Shown here piece after piece: positions 54,132-62,039 of a stretch of DNA of 64,000 nucleotides. Within the stretch, counting starts at the first letter, position 1. Each line of letters opens with the position of its first letter. The stretch comes from Bog-159 sp049516155 (GTDB lineage: Bacteria > Acidobacteriota > Terriglobia > Bryobacterales > Bryobacteraceae): the NCBI GenBank assembly GCA_049516155.1, contig JBEKTJ010000002.1, forward strand, positions 62,001-126,000, in the 5' to 3' direction. The position numbers and the translations under genes were made by a program. The notes under the pieces were generated by a model. The model saw only the letters and a program-made list of their open reading frames with translations. It was not told where the DNA came from and ran no database searches.

Positions 54132-54668
54132 ATGGATCTGGTCAAAGCAGCCCGAAAAGGCCGGGAAGCCGCATTTCTGCAACTGTTCGACGAACATCAT
54201 TTGCCCCTGTTCCGCTTCGCATACAGGCTGACCGGTTCGGTGGCGGATGCCGAAGACATCGTGCAGGACTGCTTCTTGCAGATGCTGCGTCCGGAATGCT
54301 CATACGATCCGCGCCGCGCCTCGGTTCGCACCTACCTTTTCGGCGTGGTTAGAAACCAGGCTCTGAAGCGGCTGGGGAAGAACGCTTTGGCAGGTGAATA
54401 TGGCCGGCACGCGGGGAACCATCGATCGCCCGAAGACGAAGCCTTGCGCACGGAGCTCGAAGGCTTGGTCGCGCGCGCCGTGATGCAGTTGCCGGAGCCG
54501 CAGAGGGACGTGCTCATCCTCGCGCATTACGAGCAGATGCCGTTGGCGGAGATCGGGCGCGTGATGCTTCTCGATCCGGGCGCGGTAAAGTCCCGCCTGC
54601 AGCGCGCCCGCGCCAGTTTGAAAGAGACGCTCGCCGCTTACGCGCCGGGCCTGGAGCGAAGACCATGA
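54132..54668 (+). CDS. ECF-type RNA polymerase sigma factor
   Basis: 178 residues with both conserved regions. Region 2 is LFRFAYRLTGSVADAEDIVQ and CFLQMLRPECSYDPRRASVR; region 4 is LPEPQRDVLILAHYEQMPLA and EIGRVMLLDPGAVKSRLQRA. It should recruit RNA polymerase to stress-type promoters. Its TGA overlaps the ATG of the next gene, a membrane-anchored protein likely to be its anti-sigma factor. The downstream envelope genes are candidate targets. Confidence 0.93.
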   Translation: MDLVKAARKGREAAFLQLFDEHHLPLFRFAYRLTGSVADAEDIVQDCFLQMLRPECSYDPRRASVRTYLFGVVRNQALKRLGKNALAGEYGRHAGNHRSPEDEALRTELEGLVARAVMQLPEPQRDVLILAHYEQMPLAEIGRVMLLDPGAVKSRLQRARASLKETLAAYAPGLERRP

Positions 54669-55450
54669 ACGATTCCGAACTCGATGAATTACTGGATGCC
54701 TGGACCGCACCGCCTGTCCCAGCTTCCCTGCGGAAGAACGTGCAGGCTGGGTTTGCCGCGAGCCAAACCTCTTGGACAGTGGCGCGCGTACCTCGCGCCA
54801 GAAAGCGTATGATTGCGGCAGCCATCCTTGTCTTGGCGGCATTCGCGTTGGTCGTCGCCCAGGCGTTCCCACAAAAGGCTGCCCCACCCCTCCGCATTCC
54901 CTACACCGTGGATTCCGAATTCCTCAGCTATGCGAACGACGGATCGGCCGTGGTGGAAATGTACAGTACGTCTTACGAACGCGACGGAGCGGAGATTCTC
55001 AAGTCGCGGTCCATCCCGCGGCATCCCTTGGGAACTGTGATCGGACGAGCTCTGGACGCGGCTCTGCCCCTTTGGTCCCGGCTTACCGCGCGCTTCACCG
55101 TCGCCCCCGAGGTTCTGGAAAGGGTCAGACGGTCTGCCCATCAGGCCGTTGGAGCCATTACAGGCTGCGATGCCTCCTGCTTAGTCTTGGAGCATTACGG
55201 TTTCGCGAGAGCCGCCGTTGGCCTGAACACCGCCTGTATAGATGGAACGATAGTTGGCCACCAGACGATACTGAACCATCCGACCACCGCCATCCAACCC
55301 CGCATGGGAGGGAGCGTGAGGATGACCTGGTGGATGGCGCCGGATTTAGGTTGCTTCGCCCTAAGAATTACGACCGAAAAGAAACGGCCAGACGGCACGT
55401 TTCGCTTGGTGCAGGAAAAACGGGCACTCAGGGTGAACTTGACCCCGTGA
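54665..55450 (+). CDS. Putative anti-sigma or sensor protein, single-pass membrane
   Basis: 261 residues. The short cytoplasmic part starts NDSELDELLDAWTAPPVPAS (an anti-sigma-like opening). One membrane helix follows (RMIAAAILVLAAFALVVAQA, about residues 48-68). The ~190-residue remainder should lie in the periplasm. It has a pair of cysteines (TGCDASCLVLEHYGFARA) and ends with beta-like strands, fold unknown. A 4-base overlap with the ECF gene strongly suggests a sigma/anti-sigma pair, although no zinc-binding HXXXCXXC motif is present. Confidence 0.65.
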   Translation: MNDSELDELLDAWTAPPVPASLRKNVQAGFAASQTSWTVARVPRARKRMIAAAILVLAAFALVVAQAFPQKAAPPLRIPYTVDSEFLSYANDGSAVVEMYSTSYERDGAEILKSRSIPRHPLGTVIGRALDAALPLWSRLTARFTVAPEVLERVRRSAHQAVGAITGCDASCLVLEHYGFARAAVGLNTACIDGTIVGHQTILNHPTTAIQPRMGGSVRMTWWMAPDLGCFALRITTEKKRPDGTFRLVQEKRALRVNLTP

Positions 55451-55610
55451 GACAGCCCCGCGAGGCTTGGCTGGCCGCAAGAGCTAAGCGCCCGCCGCGT
55501 CCGCTATCGGCTATACTGGTCCATGGAACTCCAACGCAACCAACAGCTTCCGCCGCATTGAACTTTCCCCGCGGCTGCGTCGTAGTTCTAGAAGACAGCC
55601 CAATTCCAAT

Positions 55611-56030
55611 ATGACCGCTCAAATCGCAAGTATCCAAGCCGATCAGATCAAAGCGCTCCTGGCCGAAAAAGGCTACGAGGTAACCGAGCCCACCCCGGGT
55701 GTCCTGCGCGTACAGGAACTCCAGAGCGGAGTGGCCGTCCAGGCCGTGCTCGAAGGCGACGTCCTGTACCTGTCGCTCACCTGCACGCTGGCGCCGGAAT
55801 CCGCCATCACCCCGCCGATGATGCGCAGCATGCTCGACGCGCATAACGGCATCTCCACTTCGTACTTCCAGCTCTACGATGCCGGCCAGGGCCAGACCGC
55901 CATCACCTTGAACAATTTCTGCAAACTCGAAGACCTGGGTCCCGAAGACCAGGACGACATCCTCTCCTGCGTGCATTTCCTGCTCGTCGACGTCATGGTG
56001 GCGCGCCGGATTCTGAGTGGTTTGGTGTAG
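55611..56030 (+). CDS. YbjN-like protein
   Basis: 139 residues, soluble. The pattern IKALLAEKGYEVTEPTPGVL, then LEGDVLYLSLTCTLA, and MLDAHNGISTSYFQLYDAGQ resembles the YbjN (type III chaperone-like) fold. No signal peptide or membrane helix is present. It precedes pspA by 29 bases and is probably in the same transcript. The role is unknown; the call is tentative. Confidence 0.6.
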   Translation: MTAQIASIQADQIKALLAEKGYEVTEPTPGVLRVQELQSGVAVQAVLEGDVLYLSLTCTLAPESAITPPMMRSMLDAHNGISTSYFQLYDAGQGQTAITLNNFCKLEDLGPEDQDDILSCVHFLLVDVMVARRILSGLV

Positions 56031-56059
56031 CTTGGTTTAACGGGAGAACAAATCTAACA

Positions 56060-56830
56060 ATGCCATTTTTATCGGATATTTTCAATCGCGCTGGCCGCGT
56101 CGCCCGCGGTCAGGCTAATGAAGGCATGAGCGCCGTCGAGGATGCCACCTTCGACGCCACCGTACGGCAGACCGTGGCGGATATGCGCAACGAGCTGAAC
56201 AAAGCCGTGCAGGCGTCCGCCGTGGCCATGAGCAACTACAACCGCCTGGACGCCGAATATCAAAAATACGTCCGCCAGTCGCAGGAGTGGAAAGATCGCG
56301 CGGGCTTGGCGCTCGATGCCAACAAGGAGGATCTGGCCCGGCAGGCTCTGGCAAAGAAGGGCGAGTGCGACAAGCAGGTCGCCTCCATGCAGGTGTCCGT
56401 GGATCAGGCGCAAAAGGCCAGCGACACGCTCAAGCAGCAGGTGGGCGAGCTGAAGCGTAAGATCGACGAGGCCGAGCGCACCGCCACCACGCTGGTGGCT
56501 CGCAAGAACGCCGCGCAGGCGCAGCGCAAAGTGGCCGAGGCTTTGGCTGGAGTGGGCAACGCCGACAACGCCTTCGCGGCGCTCAACCGCTTCGAAGAGA
56601 CCGTGTCGAAGGAAGAGGCTACCGCGCAGGCTTTCAATCAGCTCGCCTCGACGGGAAAAGACGACGATCTCGAAAAGCAATTCGCCGCCTTGGGTCACGG
56701 CACGGACGACGAACTGGCGGCCTTGAAGCGCGAGCGCCAGCAACTGAAGGCGCCGAGCATTCCCTTGTCTATAGCTGCACCCCCGGAAAGGGTTGGCGGA
56801 CAGTCTTCCGGGCAGGCCGGCGGCCAGTAG
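56060..56830 (+). CDS. PspA/IM30-family membrane-stress protein
   Basis: Peripheral membrane protein that protects the inner membrane, 256 residues. It starts with the amphipathic helix FLSDIFNRAGRVARGQANEG typical of PspA/Vipp1. About 170 residues of coiled coil follow (QTVADMRNELNKAVQASAVA, DRAGLALDANKEDLARQALA). The end is a short flexible, Gly/Gln-rich tail. Members form ESCRT-III-like polymers on stressed membranes. Downstream by 9 bases is a DUF4178 gene, a known PspA neighbour. Confidence 0.88.
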   Translation: MPFLSDIFNRAGRVARGQANEGMSAVEDATFDATVRQTVADMRNELNKAVQASAVAMSNYNRLDAEYQKYVRQSQEWKDRAGLALDANKEDLARQALAKKGECDKQVASMQVSVDQAQKASDTLKQQVGELKRKIDEAERTATTLVARKNAAQAQRKVAEALAGVGNADNAFAALNRFEETVSKEEATAQAFNQLASTGKDDDLEKQFAALGHGTDDELAALKRERQQLKAPSIPLSIAAPPERVGGQSSGQAGGQ

Positions 56831-56839
56831 CCGCGAACT

Positions 56840-57478
56840 ATGGGCCCTATCACCGTCACGCTGGTAATTATCCTGGGAGCTTTGCTCTTCATGATTCTGA
56901 AAAAGCTATTCGAACGGCCCGCGACGCCGGCAACTCCGGCTACGCCTAAGCAGGATCTCGCTAGCCTGACGATTGCCGACGCGCGCGTGGGCGACAACAT
57001 CTCGATCTCGGGCGCCGGCGATAACTACAGCGATCTGGATTTCACGGTGGACCACGGCAATCGCTACGAAGCCGGCGAGAAACAGTGGTTCGACGTCAGC
57101 GGCAAGCACGGCGAGCGGCGCGTCTCCCTGGAAGTGCGCAACGAGGACGACGAGCTGGAAGTGCGCGGATTCCTGGACGGGCGTAAGCTCTCGCTCGAAG
57201 ACGTGGGTCTCTCCGAGGACGACCTTGCGCAAATGGACGAGCGCCAAAATACCGCGGACAATTTTGAGTTCGACGGTAAGAATTGGTATTACCGCCTCAG
57301 CAAAGAAGTCGGCGTCTTTCACGACGGCCAGACGCAGGGCGCCGGCTTCTACGGTTGGGAGTTTATGGAAGAAACGGGGCTGCGGTATCTGGCGATCCGT
57401 AAGCGCGAGGGCGAACCGTTCAGCGCCAGCGTGGCCGTCAAATTGAATCCGGCGGATATCACAGTTTTTCGCCCGTAG
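56840..57478 (+). CDS. Membrane-anchored DUF4178-like protein
   Basis: 212 residues. An N-terminal helix (ITVTLVIILGALLFMILKKL) anchors a soluble domain. It contains VGDNISISGAGDNYSDLDFT, RYEAGEKQWFDVSGKHGERR, then ADNFEFDGKNWYYRLSKEVG and FMEETGLRYLAIRKREGEPF, the DUF4178 pattern. Genes of this family are often found beside pspA. The stop codon TAG is the first part of a REP-like palindrome at 57478. Probably a membrane-maintenance partner of PspA. Confidence 0.72.
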   Translation: MGPITVTLVIILGALLFMILKKLFERPATPATPATPKQDLASLTIADARVGDNISISGAGDNYSDLDFTVDHGNRYEAGEKQWFDVSGKHGERRVSLEVRNEDDELEVRGFLDGRKLSLEDVGLSEDDLAQMDERQNTADNFEFDGKNWYYRLSKEVGVFHDGQTQGAGFYGWEFMEETGLRYLAIRKREGEPFSASVAVKLNPADITVFRP

Positions 57479-57499
57479 GACAGGCCTCCTGGCCTGTCC
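57478..57499. repeat. REP-like palindrome
   Basis: Single 22-base palindrome with arms GGACAGGCC and GGCCTGTCC around a TCCT loop, the same unit as at 34624-34678. It begins at the last base of the DUF4178 stop codon, the usual position of REP elements just after genes, and could act as a hairpin terminator or mRNA stabiliser. Confidence 0.75.
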
Positions 57500-57526
57500 A
57501 GCCGGTGTTGCAAAGGAGTATTCATC

Positions 57527-59032
57527 ATGAGCCGTCGAGGGCTCGAAGTCTTAGCCGTCATTCTGAGCTTTCTGATTGTCATTGTCCTGTTCGCTGGATT
57601 CGACAATCTGCCGCGCAAGGTGCGCGCGGACATCGCCGCAGAAGTGCAACAGCTTCCGCAAGCCCAGAAGCAGTTCCAAAGCGCGCAGGACGAAGTCACT
57701 CACGATCTGTCATCCGACCCGGATCTATTCCGCGCGCATGACATGAACACAGCTTTCCCGGAGCGCTATCGCATCGCGGCCGGCGAGTTGCAAGGCGCGC
57801 AACGCGACACTGCGGCGCTCGACAAGCTGCTGAAGGCCAACCGCCGCCAGGATCAACCTGAGGCCGAAAGACTGCTGAAAGAGGAGCGCGCGCTGCGGGC
57901 TGCCGCGCTGAACGAAGCCGCCTCGGTCGAGACGGAAGCTCAGCACTGGGTGGAAATGAAGCGCAATCTGCCTATCGAGCTGCAGCAGATGGCGGTCGAC
58001 TATCAGGCGCTTGAACATTGGGACTTCGCGCCTATCACGGCGGTCGTAACACGTGCCGAAACCGACTGGCCGCAAAAGAAATCCGACCTCGATACGCGCC
58101 TTACGGCCCTGCGCGCGATTCCCGCCGACGGCGAGAAAGCATGGCAATCGAGCGATGCGGCGCGGCACAAGGCCGAAAGCAAGGATCTCGCCGGACTGGA
58201 TTACGCCGGGCTGCTTAGTTCCGCCGAGACGCTGCACACAGACGTCGCTACTTTGCCGGCGCGAACGCAGGAGCTCCAGTCGCTCACTGGCCAGCTTTAC
58301 ACTTCCTGGGACAAGGTGTTGGTGGATCTGCGGGACCGCAAGTCCGGCGGCTCGCGCGATTACGAAGAAGAGATCCGCACCGTTAGAACGAAGTTTCCGG
58401 ATGCCGCGGGTAAAGATGGTGTCACCACGTCAGACGAAGCCTGGGTGGAGATTCCGCGCGCCACTTACCAGGTTTGCGAAAACAACATTGGCATGTCCGT
58501 CGCGCACAAGCCGGTGGGCAAGTACGACACGGAAGTCGATGAAGTCGCCGAGCCGGCGGGGTTTGCCTACATGGCGCCGGTCGGGGAGCGCAACCAGTAT
58601 GGCTACTGGGACCACGGCAGCGGCGGCAACTTCTGGGTGTTCTACGGACAGTACGCGTTGATGCGCGATCTGCTGTGGGGACACAGCTACCGGCCGATCC
58701 CATCCTATGAGTGGGAATCCTACCGCACCGCGCGCTCGAGCGGCCAGACCTACTACGGCCGCGACGAAGCCGCGGGCGCGCCCAAATACGGCACGCATGG
58801 AACCTTCACCCAGCAACACTACGCGGAGAGCCGCTACGTGCGCAGCGCGGGCGGCTATGGCAACTCAAAGTACGCCACCGGCGGCTTCAAGCGCGGGGAG
58901 AGCGGTGAAGGGCACACCTTCGGCTCCGGCTCAAAACCGCCTAGTTCCGGATTTAAGCCTAGAAGCGCGCCCAGTTTCCGCCCCAGCTTCCGTCCGCCAT
59001 CCGGAGGGCGGTCGTTCGGCCGCCGCCACTAA
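57527..59032 (+). CDS. Uncharacterised membrane-anchored coiled-coil protein
   Basis: 501 residues, not recognised. An N-terminal membrane anchor (LEVLAVILSFLIVIVLFAGF) is followed by about 270 residues of charged helical sequence (AADIAAEVQQLPQAQKQFQS-type heptads). The next domain begins EAWVEIPRATYQVCENNIGM and is rich in Trp/Tyr/Gly (GYWDHGSGGNFWVFYGQYAL). A Ser/Gly/Arg-rich tail ends GGRSFGRRH. An AGGAG ribosome site precedes the ATG. It is probably part of the PspA-DUF4178 transcript. The Arg/Gly-rich end may bind nucleic acid or lipid head groups. Confidence 0.75.
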   Translation: MSRRGLEVLAVILSFLIVIVLFAGFDNLPRKVRADIAAEVQQLPQAQKQFQSAQDEVTHDLSSDPDLFRAHDMNTAFPERYRIAAGELQGAQRDTAALDKLLKANRRQDQPEAERLLKEERALRAAALNEAASVETEAQHWVEMKRNLPIELQQMAVDYQALEHWDFAPITAVVTRAETDWPQKKSDLDTRLTALRAIPADGEKAWQSSDAARHKAESKDLAGLDYAGLLSSAETLHTDVATLPARTQELQSLTGQLYTSWDKVLVDLRDRKSGGSRDYEEEIRTVRTKFPDAAGKDGVTTSDEAWVEIPRATYQVCENNIGMSVAHKPVGKYDTEVDEVAEPAGFAYMAPVGERNQYGYWDHGSGGNFWVFYGQYALMRDLLWGHSYRPIPSYEWESYRTARSSGQTYYGRDEAAGAPKYGTHGTFTQQHYAESRYVRSAGGYGNSKYATGGFKRGESGEGHTFGSGSKPPSSGFKPRSAPSFRPSFRPPSGGRSFGRRH

Positions 59033-59034
59033 CT

Positions 59035-59062
59035 GTAGGACGGCGCCGCGTCGTCCAGCCGG
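59035..59062. repeat. Possible degenerate REP-like element
   Basis: Just after the preceding stop codon the sequence starts TAGGAC and ends CGTCCAGCCGG, the same flanks as the 57478 palindrome (TAGGAC...GTCCAGCCGG), but the arms are altered and pair over only 5 bases. It looks like a diverged member of the same repeat family. Confidence 0.35.
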
Positions 59063-59188
59063 GGCTCCCGAGACGCCCCCGCGACTTGCCCGAGCGCCCG
59101 GGCGTTTGGCAGGCTAAATGCTCTGGGAATATCGGCCGTCCTGCCAGGAAGATACCGCCGTCTTTCTGGATCCCGAAAGGAAAAGTCG

Positions 59189-59329
59189 ATGTTCCTGACC
59201 CTGTTTATCATTCTCGTGGTTCTATGGGTACTCGGTTTCGTTGCGTTTCACGTTGCGGGTGCATTGATCCATTTGCTTCTAATTCTCGCTGTGATTTCCC
59301 TGGTCCTGCACTTCGTGCGGGGTAGATAG
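59189..59329 (+). CDS. Lmo0937-like membrane miniprotein (DUF5670 type)
   Basis: 46 residues, two adjacent hydrophobic helices: MFLTLFIILVVLWVLGFVAF, then a short turn (HVAGALIHLL) and a second helix ending VLHFVRGR. This matches the Lmo0937 family of tiny inner-membrane proteins induced by envelope stress. An AAAGGA ribosome site lies 8 bases before the ATG. The L,D-transpeptidase gene starts 9 bases later and is probably co-transcribed. Confidence 0.85.
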   Translation: MFLTLFIILVVLWVLGFVAFHVAGALIHLLLILAVISLVLHFVRGR

Positions 59330-59338
59330 CGCACCCTG

Positions 59339-60340
59339 ATGCGACCAGCCAAGTTCTTATGGTTTTCGATGGCTGTAGTGCTCTGCTTGCCGCTTGGCGC
59401 GCAGATGCGGAAGGCAATGCGTGGTAAAGCGGCTCCAGCCACCTTCGACGCGGCGGCAATCGACGATCCCAATCTATCGGGCAATGTGGGTCCGAAAAGC
59501 AAGGGCTCCTTGGTGGTGCGTGCGCAAATCCTGCTTGATCGCGCCCACTTTTCCTGCGGCGAAATCGATGGCGACTATGGCAGCAATTTGGAAAAGACCG
59601 TGGCCGCGTTTCAGCGCGCGCGTAATCTGCCCGTTAACGGCATAGTGGGACCCGAGACGTGGGCCGCGCTGAATCAGGATCGGACGCCTGCACTATTCAC
59701 TTACACCATCGCCTCGGAGGATGTGGCCGGACCTTTTACCGAACTGCCGCCCGACCTGATGGAGCAAGCCAAATTGCCAAACTTGGGATATGCGTCGCCA
59801 CTCGAAGAGTTGAGTGAGAAGTTTCACGCCAGCCCGGATTTGCTGAAGGCGCTGAATCCGGATTGCCCCTTCGACAAGGAAGGCGAAGCCGTCACCGCGC
59901 CCAACGTGATCGCACCCCCGCCCGGCCCGGCCGCTTCCGTCGTGGTGTCCAAGTCCGATAGCTCAGTCACCGCTTTGGATGCCGACGGAAAGATTCTTTC
60001 CTACTACGTAGCCACGATTGGCAGCGAGCACGATCCGCTGCCGATCGGGGATTGGAAGATCAACGGGGTCGCGCACAATCCTGCATTTCACTACGACCCG
60101 CGGCTGTTTTGGAACGCGAGCCCTTCGGATGAGAAGGCGCTGATCAAGCCTGGGCCGCGGAACCCCGTGGGCGTCGTTTGGATCGACCTGTCGAAGGAGC
60201 ACTACGGAATCCACGGGACGCCGGCGCCGGGAAAAGTCGGCCATGCGGAGTCGCACGGGTGCATCAGGTTGACCAATTGGGATGCTGTCGAGTTATCGCA
60301 CATGGTCAAATACGGGACGCCTGCCATCCTGCGGGAGTGA
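59339..60340 (+). CDS. L,D-transpeptidase with peptidoglycan-binding domain
   Basis: Secreted enzyme that makes 3-3 cross-links or attaches proteins to peptidoglycan, 333 residues. Signal peptide (LWFSMAVVLCLPLGAQ); PG_binding_1 domain (LVVRAQILLDRAHFSCGEID, LEKTVAAFQRARNLPVNGIV); a LysM-like segment (LEELSEKFHASPDLLKALNP). The YkuD catalytic domain follows, with GDWKINGVAHNPAFHYDP and the active site HAESHGCIRLTN containing the catalytic Cys. The M23 peptidase gene follows after 3 bases. Confidence 0.94.
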   Translation: MRPAKFLWFSMAVVLCLPLGAQMRKAMRGKAAPATFDAAAIDDPNLSGNVGPKSKGSLVVRAQILLDRAHFSCGEIDGDYGSNLEKTVAAFQRARNLPVNGIVGPETWAALNQDRTPALFTYTIASEDVAGPFTELPPDLMEQAKLPNLGYASPLEELSEKFHASPDLLKALNPDCPFDKEGEAVTAPNVIAPPPGPAASVVVSKSDSSVTALDADGKILSYYVATIGSEHDPLPIGDWKINGVAHNPAFHYDPRLFWNASPSDEKALIKPGPRNPVGVVWIDLSKEHYGIHGTPAPGKVGHAESHGCIRLTNWDAVELSHMVKYGTPAILRE

Positions 60341-60343
60341 CCT

Positions 60344-60964
60344 ATGCGTGCCAAGCTGGTAGCAGTGTTTTTTGCAGGCTTTGCCTGCGGTCTTGTGTTT
60401 CTGGCTGGCCTAATATGGGAGACAGGCCGGTCCCGGACCGCCAACGCAGCCGTTGCGCCAAGTCCGGCGGTCTTCCAAACGCAGCCGGCGCAGGCGCCGA
60501 AGGGTCCCGCTCAACCCCAGCCGGAAACGACGTTGCCGGATAGGCTAATGATACCCGTACAGGGCGTCCACGCGGCGGACCTGCGGGACAATTTCGCCGA
60601 TATCCGCGGCGGCCATCGGCACGAGGCGCTCGACATCATGGCCCCCCGTGGAACTCCCGTGCTGGCGGCTGGCGAGGGGATCGTCGTGAAGCTTTTTCTG
60701 AGCAAACCCGGTGGTTTAACGGTGTACCAATTCGACGATACCCGTACCTTTTGTTTCTACTACGCGCATCTGGATCGTTACGCGCAGGGGTTGAAGGAGG
60801 GCGCACTCTTGCGGCAAGGCGATGTATTGGGCTACGTGGGCAGCACAGGTGACGCATCGCCCGAAGCCCCGCATCTGCATTTCGCTATTTTCAAGCTTGG
60901 GCCCGAGCGGCACTGGTGGCAGGGCACCGCCATCGACCCTTACAGTTACCTGGCCGGTAAATAA
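60344..60964 (+). CDS. M23-family peptidoglycan endopeptidase (LytM type)
   Basis: 206 residues. An N-terminal signal anchor (LVAVFFAGFACGLVFLAGLI) and Pro/Gln linker lead to a LytM domain. The zinc ligands are in GHRHEALDIMAPRGTPV (HxxxD) and in APHLHFAIF (HxH). It would cleave peptide bridges in peptidoglycan or regulate another amidase. Tight spacing with the L,D-transpeptidase suggests joint wall remodelling. Confidence 0.92.
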   Translation: MRAKLVAVFFAGFACGLVFLAGLIWETGRSRTANAAVAPSPAVFQTQPAQAPKGPAQPQPETTLPDRLMIPVQGVHAADLRDNFADIRGGHRHEALDIMAPRGTPVLAAGEGIVVKLFLSKPGGLTVYQFDDTRTFCFYYAHLDRYAQGLKEGALLRQGDVLGYVGSTGDASPEAPHLHFAIFKLGPERHWWQGTAIDPYSYLAGK

Positions 60965-61061
60965 CCCGCGACGGCTGAGTGGCAAATCAACTGCTATGTC
61001 ACTGGCGAGGGTTAATGCAAAGTTCGCCCAAATTAAGCCGCAATCGTAAGAAAAAACCGAG

Positions 61062-61238
61062 ATGAAACACACAAAGAGTTTTCTACTTACGACCGTAAGC
61101 GTACTTGCGCTCTCATTAACGCCGGCAACATTAGCGCAACTAACTATGTATAAACGGGCGGCCCATTGCCAGGGCCGCCGGTTGAGTAACCTAACCGGAG
61201 GCAATTGGCCTCGAAAGCAAAAGGAGAATTCGGAATGA
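61062..61238 (+). CDS. Small secreted peptide upstream of the LPETG gene
   Basis: 58 residues, not recognised. Codons 1-26 form a good signal peptide (MKHTKSFLLTTVSVLALSLT, cleavage after TLA). The rest is a basic tail rich in Arg, Lys and Asn. Its TGA overlaps the ATG of the next gene (ATGA), so it could be a real coupled gene, a leader peptide, or the broken start of an older secreted protein. An 8-base-pair hairpin lies inside it. Confidence 0.45.
   Translation: MKHTKSFLLTTVSVLALSLTPATLAQLTMYKRAAHCQGRRLSNLTGGNWPRKQKENSE
61157..61179 (+). promoter_or_regulatory. Hairpin ahead of the LPETG gene
   Basis: GGCGGCCC (61157-61164) and GGGCCGCC (61172-61179) form a perfect 8-base stem with a 7-base loop. 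No T-tract follows, so it is unlikely to be an intrinsic terminator. It lies about 55 bases upstream of the ATG at 61235 and could affect mRNA stability or translation of the leader ORF. Confidence 0.45.
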
Positions 61239-61966
61239 ACAACGTTAAGATCATTACACTCGTTTGCGTGGGGGCGCTAGGCCTGATGCTCCCCCAAGCC
61301 AAAGCGGACCAGTGGAACCAAAAAACCATATTTACCTTTACCGAACCCGTAGAGATCCCGGGCGGGGTAGTGCTGAGCCCGGGCACCTATGTATTCAAGC
61401 TGTTGGACTCACAGTCGGATCGCAACATAGTCGAGGTCTTCAATCAACGCGAGGACCACGTCTTTGGTACCTTCATCGCCATCGCGAATTACCGGCTGAG
61501 GCCGACGGGCAAGTCCATCCTCACTTTTGAAGAGCGTGCCGCGGGAACACCGCAGGCCGTAAGGGCATGGTTTTATCCCGGCGAAAATTACGGCCACCAG
61601 TTCGTTTACCCGAAGGCGAGGGCAGCAGAGCTGGCCAAGGCGAACAACCAGCCGGTAGCTTCAACTGAAACCACCACTGCTACTGCCGAACCATCGACGT
61701 TGCAGCAGGCGCCAGTGAAGGCTCAAACCGCGACCGGACAGGAAGTAGACTTGAGCGAAGCATTTGCTACCACGCCAACCCAGGAATCGGCGCAAACTCA
61801 GGAACCTGCCCCTACCGAACAAGCGCAAAACCAAGAGCCGGCACCAGCGCCGCAGCCAGCGGCTCTGCCCGAGACCGGCAGCTCTATGCCTCTGTTCGGC
61901 TTGATCGGACTGCTCTCGCTCGCGGGTGCGGGATTTCTGCGGCGTGCCAACGCGGTTTGCAAGTAG
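61235..61966 (+). CDS. Exported protein with LPETG-like C-terminal anchor
   Basis: 243 residues. Signal peptide (KIITLVCVGALGLMLPQAKA), then a beta-rich domain (TIFTFTEPVEIPGGVVLSPG, VFNQREDHVFGTFIAIANYR). A Gln/Thr/Pro-rich spacer and a tripartite tail follow: LPETGSS, a hydrophobic stretch (MPLFGLIGLLSLAGAGF) and basic LRRANAVCK. This is the layout of a sortase-type sorting signal, unusual for a diderm. No sortase gene is present in the window. The AAGGAG ribosome site supports ATG 61235. Confidence 0.82.
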   Translation: MNNVKIITLVCVGALGLMLPQAKADQWNQKTIFTFTEPVEIPGGVVLSPGTYVFKLLDSQSDRNIVEVFNQREDHVFGTFIAIANYRLRPTGKSILTFEERAAGTPQAVRAWFYPGENYGHQFVYPKARAAELAKANNQPVASTETTTATAEPSTLQQAPVKAQTATGQEVDLSEAFATTPTQESAQTQEPAPTEQAQNQEPAPAPQPAALPETGSSMPLFGLIGLLSLAGAGFLRRANAVCK

Positions 61967-61989
61967 CCGTAAAGTAGGAGAGTCACTTG

Positions 61990-62021
61990 GCGGGAGGGCG
62001 CATCTTTGCGGCGCCTCCCGC
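61990..62021. terminator. Bidirectional hairpin terminator
   Basis: GCGGGAGGGCGC (61990-62001) pairs with GCGCCTCCCGC (62011-62021) through an 11-base-pair stem with one bulged G and a 9-base loop. It sits between the stop of the LPETG gene and the convergent aldo/keto reductase. T-tracts are weak on both sides. Confidence 0.6.
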
Positions 62022-62039
62022 TAATCTTCTGGATCAGCT

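Noticed and set aside
61157..61179. Intrinsic terminator before the LPETG gene
   Set aside because: No T-tract follows the hairpin, and it lies inside a small ORF that overlaps the next gene.
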